From: Spirochaetaceae bacterium
GTDB lineage: Bacteria; Spirochaetota; Spirochaetia; Treponematales; Breznakiellaceae
Direction of reading: 5' to 3'
DNA length: 5,125 nucleotides
Assembly (NCBI GenBank): GCA_031258625.1
Contig: JAIRMO010000196.1
Location: 1-5,125, forward strand
Shown here: one piece after another, positions 1-5,023 of the stretch
Numbering within the stretch: position 1 is the stretch's first letter
Layout: every line of letters starts with the position of its first letter
Program-made: the position numbers and the translations under genes
Notes under the pieces: generated by a model
The model's database searches: none
The model's input: the letters and a program-made list of their open reading frames with translations, nothing else
Told to the model about the DNA's origin: nothing

Positions 1-795
1 CCGCAAATCATCCAGATAGGGGCCGGCGATATCTTTCTCCGTTTCCGCCATGGGCTTTCCGACCCGGCTTGGGTCAAAATGGCCGCTCACCAGGCCCCCG
101 TTGCTGTACACCACGGCAATGGTTTTCTCGTAGGGTTTTATCTCTTCCACCTGTTGCTGAATGGCGGTTATCTCAATATCGATACCCATGGAACCCACAA
201 AGCGGCCTTTGTTTTTGATCGGCATGACGAGGGTGGTTACCAGAAGCTTGTGGCCGTTAATGTCATATTCATAATAAGGTTCTATGACGGTCTCGTTCCC
301 GGTCTGTTTTGGGATGAGGTGATAGTCCCCCACCCCGGGGACATCGTAGTCCGCCAGGGGTTCCATGGTTACGCCGGCGGGACCGCGGAACCAGTAGGGA
401 ATGAACCGTCCGGTGTGGTCCGTCCCCGCCGTATTGGCAAATTCCGCGTCCAGGCCGTCCAGGGCATTGGGCTCCCAGACGCTTGAGGCGGCGAAAATGT
501 CGGGGTTTTTCTCCACCATCGTCCGGATCATGGTATTAAAGAAATACCGCCGTTCCTCCCGGTCTATTTCTTCATAATTCGACATCACCTGGCCGATAGA
601 ACGAGCCGTATCCAGGTAAAGTTCCAGCCAAGTCCTAATTTCCAGGGCGTTTTCTTTAGCTAAATTGGTCATTTCATTATTGATAAGACCGCGTATCTGC
701 TTTTGGGCGAGGGCCAGAATAGTCCCCGCCAAAGCGATAGTTCCCGTGAGATTCAATATGATAATCATACTGATAAGTTTCTTGCCTATTTTCAT
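1..795 (-). CDS. Methyl-accepting chemotaxis protein, N-terminal part with dCache sensor (partial)
   Basis: Transmembrane chemoreceptor that should bind a small ligand outside the cytoplasmic membrane and signal through CheW/CheA. The visible 265 residues start with MKIGKKLISM, followed by one hydrophobic segment (about residues 7-30). The periplasmic region then reads as a double-Cache (dCache_1) domain: a long helix at about 35-75, SVWEPNALDG at 105-114, GRFIPYWFRG at 129-138, EPYYEYDI at 172-179 and VGSMGIDIEI at 200-209, a typical end of the membrane-distal lobe, then a second lobe starting near 224 (KTIAVVYSNGG). The second membrane segment, HAMP and MA signalling domains would lie before position 1, so the class is inferred from the sensor half; a Cache-containing histidine kinase or cyclase is a less likely alternative. 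The start is fixed by GAGGAG 9 bases upstream. The ligand cannot be predicted; I do not see the full YxxxxRxWY amino-acid-binding signature. Confidence 0.85.
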   Translation of the reverse strand, partial: MKIGKKLISMIIILNLTGTIALAGTILALAQKQIRGLINNEMTNLAKENALEIRTWLELYLDTARSIGQVMSNYEEIDREERRYFFNTMIRTMVEKNPDIFAASSVWEPNALDGLDAEFANTAGTDHTGRFIPYWFRGPAGVTMEPLADYDVPGVGDYHLIPKQTGNETVIEPYYEYDINGHKLLVTTLVMPIKNKGRFVGSMGIDIEITAIQQQVEEIKPYEKTIAVVYSNGGLVSGHFDPSRVGKPMAETEKDIAGPYLDDLR

Positions 796-804
796 AAGGG
801 TGTA

Positions 805-810
805 CTCCTC
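805..810 (-). promoter_or_regulatory. Ribosome binding site of the chemoreceptor gene
   Basis: GAGGAG on the minus strand, 9 bases before the ATG at 795. It decides the start codon and contrasts with several neighbours that have no such site. Confidence 0.75.
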
Positions 811-834
811 AAAATCCTCAAACAAACGAAACCA

Positions 835-857
835 TTTCAAAATATCCGTATTTGAAA
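835..857 (-). other. Small stem-loop in the chemoreceptor leader
   Basis: On the plus strand TTTCAAAATA, loop TCCG, TATTTGAAA: nine pairs with one bulged A. It lies between the predicted transcription start (about 940) and the ribosome binding site. There is no U-run after it, so it is not an evident terminator. A second overlapping inverted repeat, AACAGT (856-861) with ACTGTT (876-881), could compete with it in the RNA. A regulatory role is only a possibility. Confidence 0.35.
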
Positions 858-921
858 CAGTATCTTTAAATTCAAACTGTTCCGGGCCGGAGCTCCGCAG
901 CGAATTCCGAAACAGGTGAAT

Positions 922-939
922 ATTACTAAAAATAGTAAT
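922..939. promoter_or_regulatory. Operator-like palindrome at the chemoreceptor transcription start
   Basis: ATTACTA, four A, TAGTAAT: perfect 7-base arms. It covers about +2 to +19 relative to the predicted start of the minus-strand promoter at 947-975. A third copy of ATTACTA sits at 954-960, inside the spacer between the -35 and -10 boxes. The position suits a repressor site, but the sequence is AT-rich, so chance is possible. Confidence 0.4.
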
Positions 940-946
940 TTGATCC

Positions 947-975
947 AATATACATTACTAATTTAGTTATGTAAA
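947..975 (-). promoter_or_regulatory. Sigma70-type promoter of the chemoreceptor
   Basis: Minus strand: TTTACA (975-970), 17-base spacer, TATATT (952-947). Each box differs from the consensus at one base and the spacing is ideal. Transcription would begin near 940, giving a leader of about 145 bases before the ATG at 795. A weaker flagellar-type (sigma28) match, TAAA then ACGGATAT, lies nearer the gene at about 841-871. Confidence 0.6.
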
Positions 976-985
976 TGAGGCAGGA

Positions 986-1008
986 CGGGGGTATATAAAT
1001 GACCCCCG
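986..1008. repeat. GC-rich inverted repeat upstream of the RAYT-like gene
   Basis: CGGGGGT (986-992), nine AT-rich bases, ACCCCCG (1002-1008): perfect 7-base arms. There is no T-run on either side, so it is unlikely to be an intrinsic terminator. It could be a single REP-like unit, because RAYT genes are usually flanked by such hairpins, but it does not match the palindromes inside the gene. Confidence 0.4.
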
Positions 1009-1120
1009 CCGTGGGTTCTCCGGCTCGAAAGGGTGGTGTTTTTAGTGAAATTTAGCGGAATATTGAAAATTTCGATCAATTTAGTAAAGCAAAATTGCCC
1101 CTCAGACTCATATACTCTCT

Positions 1121-1609
1121 ATGAGACCGCTACGAGTATTAAAACAAGGGGTATGGTATGAAATCCGTACCCGTATCAACAACCGGGAACCCCTGTTCCG
1201 CTTAGGGACAGGCGCCGCGGCGACTGTCCCCAATAAGGCCCTGGCCCTCTTCGCCCAGGTGTTCCGGGAGACGAAACGCCGGTTTGTCTTCGATGTTCGC
1301 GGGTTATGTGTTGAGGACGACTGGCTGACGTTTTACATTAAGCCGGCGGACGGGCTGGAACTTCCGGCAATCATGAAGTGGCTGAAACAGGTGTTCGCCC
1401 AACGGTACAACCGGGCGGAAGACCGGATCGGGCATATCTGGGGGGACCGGTATGGGTCGTGGATACTGGAAGGGGAGCCGCCGGAGGGGGAGTCCGGAGC
1501 GGGGCGAGAGGATTCATCCCCTGGGGTCAGACCCCGGTATGGGGAAACGGCGATCCAAACCGCTTTTCCCCGCATATTCCCCCTTCTCCCTGCCCCTAGC
1601 CCCGGATAA
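1121..1609 (+). CDS. RAYT-like (IS200/Y1-related) protein, apparently lacking catalytic residues
   Basis: A 162-residue protein that I read as a REP-associated tyrosine transposase relative. The support is the family order: a first strand (VWYEIRTRINNREPLFR, 11-27), a helix (about 39-52), a strand leading to the HUH site (CVEDDWLTFYIKP, 63-75), then the helix and tail LKQVFAQRYNR (88-98) and GHIWGDRY (104-111), which parallel the RAYT phrases 'NHVHLLI', 'YTQYFNRR' and 'GHLFQGRY'. By this alignment from memory, the two HUH histidines are replaced (DDWL, 66-69) and the catalytic tyrosine is phenylalanine (F92), so single-strand nicking is not expected. Residues after about 117 form a low-complexity Pro/Gly/Glu tail. 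ATG 1121 is the only usable start: TAA lies in frame at 1085-1087. There is no Shine-Dalgarno, but TATACT ends 4 bases before the ATG. No IS ends or neighbouring accessory genes are visible, so a domesticated protein is possible. Confidence 0.7.
   Translation: MRPLRVLKQGVWYEIRTRINNREPLFRLGTGAAATVPNKALALFAQVFRETKRRFVFDVRGLCVEDDWLTFYIKPADGLELPAIMKWLKQVFAQRYNRAEDRIGHIWGDRYGSWILEGEPPEGESGAGREDSSPGVRPRYGETAIQTAFPRIFPLLPAPSPG
1205..1230. repeat. Near-perfect 26-base palindrome inside the RAYT-like gene
   Basis: Outer arms GGGACAG (1205-1211) and CTGTCCC (1224-1230) enclose the perfect palindrome CGCCGCGGCG (1213-1222), with one G/A mismatch pair: 12 of 13 pairs match. It is read in frame as residues 29-37 (GTGAAATVP), in the loop between the first strand and the first helix. 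It resembles the GC-rich hairpins spread by RAYT systems. Confidence 0.6.
1523..1535. repeat. GGGGTCAGACCCC palindrome in the 3' end of the RAYT-like gene
   Basis: GGGGTC and GACCCC around a central A, read in frame as GVRP (135-138). Flanking TCCCC (1517-1521) and GGGGA (1541-1545) allow an outer or alternative pairing. The ten bases CCCTGGGGTC (1519-1528) recur at 1624-1633, just downstream of the gene. Confidence 0.5.
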
Positions 1610-1706
1610 GCGGCTCTAATCCGCCCTGGGGTCCGTATAAACCTCCATTTCCGCCTCAAGTCGAAAGGGCCTTGGGGGAAAATCCGCTCGAATGAGCCTT
1701 CGTTGG

Positions 1707-1738
1707 AATAAAACGCCGCCCAAGATGCCGCATCGGGC
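1707..1738 (-). terminator. Possible intrinsic terminator after the TPR gene
   Basis: Minus-strand RNA: GCCC-GATG, loop CGG, CATC, bulge UU, GGGC, then GGCGUUUUAUU. The eight-pair stem starts 17 bases past the stop codon at 1755. The U-tract is short and interrupted and the stem has a bulge, so this is a modest call. The preceding CCGTC-GTT-GACGG is a second small hairpin. No terminator was seen for the converging RAYT-like gene. Confidence 0.35.
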
Positions 1739-1754
1739 CGTCAACGACGGGGGG

Positions 1755-2924
1755 TCATTTCAGCCGGGGAATGAGCTTGTCGACCCGTTCTTTATACCGC
1801 TGGGGGGACAGCCGGACGGCTTCCTGCAGGTAGCTTACCGCCTCGGCGTTATGCCCTGCTTCGGCGGCGTTGAGCCCCAGGGCGTATTGAACCAGGGCCT
1901 GATCCGCCCCGTATTGCAGGGCCAAACGGTAATACGATTCCGCCGGCTCGTATTCTTTTTCCTCAAAAGCCAAAAGACCCAGGTAATAATAGGGGACATA
2001 ATGGCCGGGGCGCTGATCGACGGCCTGTATAAAACACATTTCCGCCCGGCTATAGTCTTTGGCGGTATAGGCCGCCTGGCCTTCATCGATAAGCTGTCCA
2101 AAGGTTTTCCGCCCGGCCAGGTAGTTTTGGAACTCATTCTGGAGGGTGGTTATATCGGCCCAAAGGGTGATCCGCTGCATCACCCGTTCGGAATTAACCG
2201 CCGCCGAAACCGAATCGGAAAGGATCAGAAAGGACTCAATGAGGGTTCTAAAATAATCCGGGTTACCGCCGTTCAAAAAGAAAGAAACCAGGGCCCAGGA
2301 AAGGCCCTGAAAATTTTCAGGCGTCCCCCGGACATCCGCCAGAAGCACCGGTTCCAGGGGGGGGAGGGGCTGCCCCAGGTTCTTAAGCGGCTCAAGCCAG
2401 GATAAATTTTCTTCATAGGTCAATTTTCCCGTGGTAGGATCAAACCCCAGGGTATTAAAATATATGGCAAACCCTTCCTGCATCCAGGAAGGGGGGGAAG
2501 GGATAAAGGCCCTAAAAAATTGAATAAAGGCCTGATGGGCCAGGGTCCAGGCTTCTTCCGGGCTGCCCCGGAGTATTATCAATTCCCGCCGTTCCGGTTG
2601 GTTGTAATGAAGGTATACCGCTCCTTCCCGGGTTCTTCCCAGCCGGGAGGAAACATAGGCGTTATAGGCTTCCCGGTTTTCAAAAGCCCGGATCAAAAGG
2701 GGGCTTTGGAGTTTTTGGCCGTTAAAATGGAAAAGCCGGTTATACTCGTTAAAACGTTGTTCCATTTCCCGGGCCAGGATATCCGCGTCGGCCTGTCCCC
2801 TTTGGGAAAAAACCCGATAGTACCCCCGAACAGCTTCGGCCATTTCTAAGCCGGTCCCCTCCTGAGCGTAAAGGGAACCGGACAGGACCACGCTAAACAC
2901 CAGGGCGTTGAAAATTTTTTTCAT
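1755..2924 (-). CDS. Exported TPR protein with a degenerate peptidase-MA-like region
   Basis: A 389-residue protein. It begins with a clear signal peptide: MKK, a hydrophobic core to about residue 18, and a probable signal peptidase I site after SLYA (about 20) before QEG; there is no lipobox cysteine. The middle resembles gluzincin 'peptidase MA-like' proteins: a helix with HQAFIQ (130-135) followed by SWMQEGFAIYF (146-156). In active members the first motif is HExxH and the second is WLxEGxAxY, whose Glu is the third zinc ligand. Here E is Q and the second H is I, so metal catalysis is unlikely. Three TPR repeats follow (about 276-309, 310-343, 344-377), with phrases such as YYLGLLAFEEKEYEPAESYYRLAL (split: YYLGLLAFEEKEY and EPAESYYRLAL). 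The likely place is the periplasm, as a scaffold. The start at 2924 was preferred over ATG 2927 because GGAGG lies 5 rather than 2 bases away. It is the last gene of the minus-strand trio. Confidence 0.75.
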   Translation of the reverse strand: MKKIFNALVFSVVLSGSLYAQEGTGLEMAEAVRGYYRVFSQRGQADADILAREMEQRFNEYNRLFHFNGQKLQSPLLIRAFENREAYNAYVSSRLGRTREGAVYLHYNQPERRELIILRGSPEEAWTLAHQAFIQFFRAFIPSPPSWMQEGFAIYFNTLGFDPTTGKLTYEENLSWLEPLKNLGQPLPPLEPVLLADVRGTPENFQGLSWALVSFFLNGGNPDYFRTLIESFLILSDSVSAAVNSERVMQRITLWADITTLQNEFQNYLAGRKTFGQLIDEGQAAYTAKDYSRAEMCFIQAVDQRPGHYVPYYYLGLLAFEEKEYEPAESYYRLALQYGADQALVQYALGLNAAEAGHNAEAVSYLQEAVRLSPQRYKERVDKLIPRLK

Positions 2925-2929
2925 CATAT

Positions 2930-2934
2930 CCTCC
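2930..2934 (-). promoter_or_regulatory. Ribosome binding site of the TPR gene
   Basis: GGAGG within GGGAGGAT on the minus strand. Two tandem ATG codons follow at 2927 and 2924. Spacing is 2 bases to the first and 5 to the second, which favours the second. Confidence 0.65.
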
Positions 2935-2974
2935 CGTATTAGCTCCGGTTAAGTTGAAGGAACGGTACGAGTCC

Positions 2975-3832
2975 CTACTGTATTATTTTATCGATAATAA
3001 TATTTACCTCTTCAATAAGGATCCCCGTATACCGTTCAATATTTTCGATTAAGTATTGCCGCAATTCGTGGATATTCCCCCCCAACTGGGTTCCATAGGG
3101 AACGTCTATGGTAATGACCAGCCGGTATCCGGCCTCATCATCCTTTACCGAGATTTTTTTTATCCGGATATTTTGATTATATTCATCCACGCAGTGAATG
3201 ACCATCTGGCTTAAAGCCGCTTCGGAAATAATAACCTTGCCCCGTTTGGAGTATTCCGGCCGCACCACGGATTTTTCATGGACCTTGGGGGTCGGGCCGA
3301 TGGCGTCGGGCCCGTTTTTCCGTTTGAATATCTTGATGGCGTCATAAAAAATATTGGGGTAGTTCCGCTTAATCTCGATGGAGGGTACGGGAATAACGTG
3401 TTTCCCCTCCACCTTCCGGGTTCTGATGGCCCGTTCGATTTCCTCCTGGGAGGCGATATCCTCGATTTTTATGATTTTACTCGGCGGGGGGAGCTGTAAC
3501 CGGGCGGCGATTTTAATTACCATCTTTTCTGAGGTACCCAGGATAAGGACTTTTTTAAATTTTTCATTCTGAAGTTTCCGGGCGACTTCATCCCTCCGGG
3601 CTTTTTCGTCAAAAAGGGCCGCCTTAACCGCCGCCAGGAAGGTTTTTTCTTTTTTAGCCGAATGGCCCGCCACGATACGGTTGTCCCGGATCAAAAGGCC
3701 GTCGTCTATGATAAAATCAATATCGTACTTTTGGGCGACCAGTACCGCCCGAAAACTTTTACCGGTACCGCTTTCACCAATCAGCGCGTAGGTTTTGATT
3801 CTTCTAAGGGTCCAAAAAAGGCCTTGAAACAT
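2975..3832 (-). CDS. P-loop NTPase with a C-terminal Asp23/YloU-like domain
   Basis: A 285-residue cytoplasmic protein with no signal peptide. Residues 12-26 give a strand and Walker A motif (YALIGESGTGKS, lysine 25). FIIDDGLLI (40-48), with two Asp, may supply acidic metal or Walker-B-type residues. KKVLILGTSEKM (93-104) and GKHVIPVPSIEIK (143-155) look like conserved signatures that I recall in uncharacterised clostridial proteins of the same layout. From about 187 the chain changes to an Asp23/Gls24 type fold: KVIISEAALSQMV (199-211), two beta strands ending DVPYGTQLGG (243-252), then a helix and TGILIEEVNIIIDKI (269-283). Asp23 domains otherwise occur in envelope-stress proteins of Gram-positive bacteria. 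Substrate and function are unknown. ATG 3832 lies 4 bases after the stop of the pseudouridine synthase gene; TAA occurs in frame upstream and there is no Shine-Dalgarno, so expression depends on coupling or on the TGTTATACT box before it. Confidence 0.8.
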   Translation of the reverse strand: MFQGLFWTLRRIKTYALIGESGTGKSFRAVLVAQKYDIDFIIDDGLLIRDNRIVAGHSAKKEKTFLAAVKAALFDEKARRDEVARKLQNEKFKKVLILGTSEKMVIKIAARLQLPPPSKIIKIEDIASQEEIERAIRTRKVEGKHVIPVPSIEIKRNYPNIFYDAIKIFKRKNGPDAIGPTPKVHEKSVVRPEYSKRGKVIISEAALSQMVIHCVDEYNQNIRIKKISVKDDEAGYRLVITIDVPYGTQLGGNIHELRQYLIENIERYTGILIEEVNIIIDKIIQ

Positions 3833-3836
3833 TATC

Positions 3837-4808
3837 TTAAGTATAACATGAAAAAATCGTTAGCGGGAGTGAGGGGCCGGGGGTTTTTACGAATTTCTCC
3901 CCCAAAAGTTCAGGTATTTTTTGAGAGAAAGCCTTGGGAAGGGGCGCTTCCAGGATTTTAGGGACAAGGGGTATTCCCGTTCCGGTGAATTCCAGGGAAC
4001 AGGCATGGAGAAAGAACCCCGGCCCCCCGGCGCCCCCGTATTTCCGGTCCCCCGCCAGGGGATACCCGTGAAGAGCCGCCTGGGCCCGGATCTGGTGGGT
4101 CCTGCCGGTGGTTATTTCCAGCCTTACCAGGGAATAACCGGACCCGGACTCCAGGGTATATACCCGGGTAAGGGCTTTTTTTGCGCCCCCCTCCCGGTCC
4201 CCAGCGGCAAAGGTTTTCCTTTGTTCCCGGTCCCGCCAAAGCCGGTCCTCCCAGACCGCCCGTTCCCCGGGATTTCCCGACACCAGGGCCAGGTAGTGTT
4301 TTTTTATTCCCCCCTGTCGGAGGAGGGCGCTGAAATTCCGGGCCCCCTCCAGGCTGGTGGAAAAGGCGATGATCCCGCTGGTGGGCCGGTCCAGCCGATG
4401 GAGGGGCCCCGGCTTAAAGGAGAGGGACCGAGGGAGTTTCCCCTCAAGGTACCCCAGGACCAGGGTTTCGAGACTTTCCGGCCCGTGGACCAACATCCCC
4501 AGGGGTTTATTCAGGAAGAGGAGCCCCGCCCCTTCCCAGAGTATATCCGGAAGCGCCCGGGCCCCCAAGGAACCCGCCGCCGGGTAAAAGCAGGGGGAAA
4601 CGGAAAGGCCGGTTGCTTTGAGGATTTGAATTCGGGCCCCCGGGGGCACCCGGTCTTTTACCCCGCCGGGTTTCCCGTTTACCAGGACCCAGCCTTTCCG
4701 CAACAGCCGGTATACCCCGGAAAGGGGCAGGTCCGGCAGGGCTTTCCTGAGGATCCGGTCAAGCCGGCGTCCTCCGTCATCATCGCCGGCGCTTAATTCT
4801 AAAGCCAT
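3837..4808 (-). CDS. RluA-family 23S rRNA/tRNA pseudouridine synthase
   Basis: Converts uridine to pseudouridine in structured RNA. The 323-residue protein has the RluC/RluD layout: an N-terminal S4-like RNA-binding region (about 12-65, including RRLDRILRKALPDLPLS and VLVNGKP), then the catalytic domain. Key phrases are LLFLNKPLGMLVHG (96-109), the catalytic HRLDRPTSG (137-145, with Asp140 as expected nucleophile), and LEITTGRTHQIRAQAALHGYPLAGDRKYG split as LEITTGRTHQIRA (230-242) and HGYPLAGDRKYG (247-258). Length is usual for RluC or RluD; the exact uridine target cannot be told, so no symbol is given. The C-terminal 20 or so residues look unconserved and their DNA overlaps a possible promoter for the next gene. 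ATG 4808 is the only start that keeps the S4 region; no Shine-Dalgarno is present, but an extended -10 box lies 6 bases upstream. First gene of the minus-strand trio; its DNA is markedly richer in GGGG/CCCC runs than the P-loop gene. Confidence 0.9.
   Translation of the reverse strand: MALELSAGDDDGGRRLDRILRKALPDLPLSGVYRLLRKGWVLVNGKPGGVKDRVPPGARIQILKATGLSVSPCFYPAAGSLGARALPDILWEGAGLLFLNKPLGMLVHGPESLETLVLGYLEGKLPRSLSFKPGPLHRLDRPTSGIIAFSTSLEGARNFSALLRQGGIKKHYLALVSGNPGERAVWEDRLWRDREQRKTFAAGDREGGAKKALTRVYTLESGSGYSLVRLEITTGRTHQIRAQAALHGYPLAGDRKYGGAGGPGFFLHACSLEFTGTGIPLVPKILEAPLPKAFSQKIPELLGEKFVKTPGPSLPLTIFSCYT
3840..3848 (-). promoter_or_regulatory. Possible extended -10 promoter directly before the P-loop gene
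   Basis: Minus strand TGT-TATACT, with 7 bases between it and the ATG at 3832. No good -35 box is seen at the right distance (TCCCGC at 17). It overlaps the last codons of the pseudouridine synthase. If used, the transcript would start at or next to the ATG. Confidence 0.4.
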
Positions 4809-4814
4809 AACGGA

Positions 4815-4843
4815 AGTATACCATAAGTTACCGTTGTTTTCAG
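4815..4843 (-). promoter_or_regulatory. Extended -10 promoter of the pseudouridine synthase operon
   Basis: Minus strand: CTGAAA (4843-4838), 17-base spacer ending in TGG, TATACT (4820-4815), then TCCGTT and the ATG at 4808. The -35 matches 4 of 6 bases and the -10 has the TGn extension. The transcription start would fall at about the A of the ATG, giving a leaderless mRNA. Confidence 0.65.
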
Positions 4844-4919
4844 GCCCCTTGGGGGGGATACACGCGGAAAATTTTTTAGGGGAGACCGGTGGAACAGGAA
4901 TTCAGGTGATTTGGGCGCA

Positions 4920-4942
4920 TTTCCGGCGCAAAGCACCGGAAA
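4920..4942. repeat. Inverted repeat upstream of the Rpn-family gene
   Basis: TTTCCGG (4920-4926) and CCGGAAA (4936-4942), with an inner GC-AAA-GC after a C/A mismatch. It ends 32 bases before the -35 box of the plus-strand promoter, where an activator site could sit, and lies about 75 bases from the -35 of the divergent promoter. It has no T-run, so is not a terminator. Confidence 0.45.
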
Positions 4943-4974
4943 CCGGGCTATCCGCTATAATCCCTTGCGCGATC

Positions 4975-5003
4975 TTGCCCGCCGCCCCCCATTGGGGTAT
5001 ACT
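4975..5003 (+). promoter_or_regulatory. Sigma70-type promoter of the Rpn-family gene
   Basis: TTGCCC (4975-4980), 17-base spacer, TATACT (4998-5003). Transcription would start near 5010, giving a short leader that just contains the GAGGAG site. A perfect TATAAT at 4956-4961 lies further up but lacks a matching -35 box. Confidence 0.6.
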
Positions 5004-5012
5004 TTATATACA

Positions 5013-5018
5013 GAGGAG
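5013..5018 (+). promoter_or_regulatory. Ribosome binding site of the Rpn-family gene
   Basis: GAGGAG followed by five C and the ATG at 5024; it fixes the start of the truncated gene. Confidence 0.75.
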
Positions 5019-5023
5019 CCCCC

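Larger units (their letters stand above)
796..1120. other. Divergent intergenic region between the chemoreceptor and the RAYT-like gene
   Basis: About 325 bases without a credible gene and more AT-rich than the flanks. It holds, from left to right, the chemoreceptor leader with two small inverted repeats (835-857 and 856-881) and the palindrome CGGAGCTCCG (888-897), an ATTACTA-type palindrome (922-939), the chemoreceptor promoter (947-975), a GC-rich hairpin (986-1008), and an AT-rich stretch with repeated TTTAG words leading to a TATACT box just before the RAYT-like ATG. The 84-residue plus-strand reading frame that crosses 665-919 looks like a shadow of the chemoreceptor and its leader. Confidence 0.6.

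Noticed and set aside
79..486. 135-residue plus-strand reading frame
   Set aside because: Antisense shadow of the chemoreceptor sensor domain.
841..871. Sigma28-type (flagellar) promoter for the chemoreceptor
   Set aside because: On the minus strand TAAA-N15-ACGGATAT matches the GCCGATAA box at only 5 of 8 bases; the sigma70-type promoter at 947-975 is better.
1333..1659. 108-residue minus-strand reading frame opposite the RAYT-like gene
   Set aside because: Low-complexity Pro/Ser/Arg composition and no ribosome binding site; antisense to a family-like protein.
1692..2405. 237-residue plus-strand reading frame opposite the TPR gene
   Set aside because: No ribosome binding site or recognisable motif; the opposite strand has a signal peptide and TPR repeats in good register.
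3921..4796. 291-residue plus-strand reading frame opposite the pseudouridine synthase
   Set aside because: Rich in Gly, Pro and Phe with no family resemblance, and fully antisense to a gene with clear catalytic motifs; a product of high GC and codon bias.
4956..4961. Perfect TATAAT as a second promoter of the Rpn-family gene
   Set aside because: No acceptable -35 box at 16-18 bases; left as a remark only.
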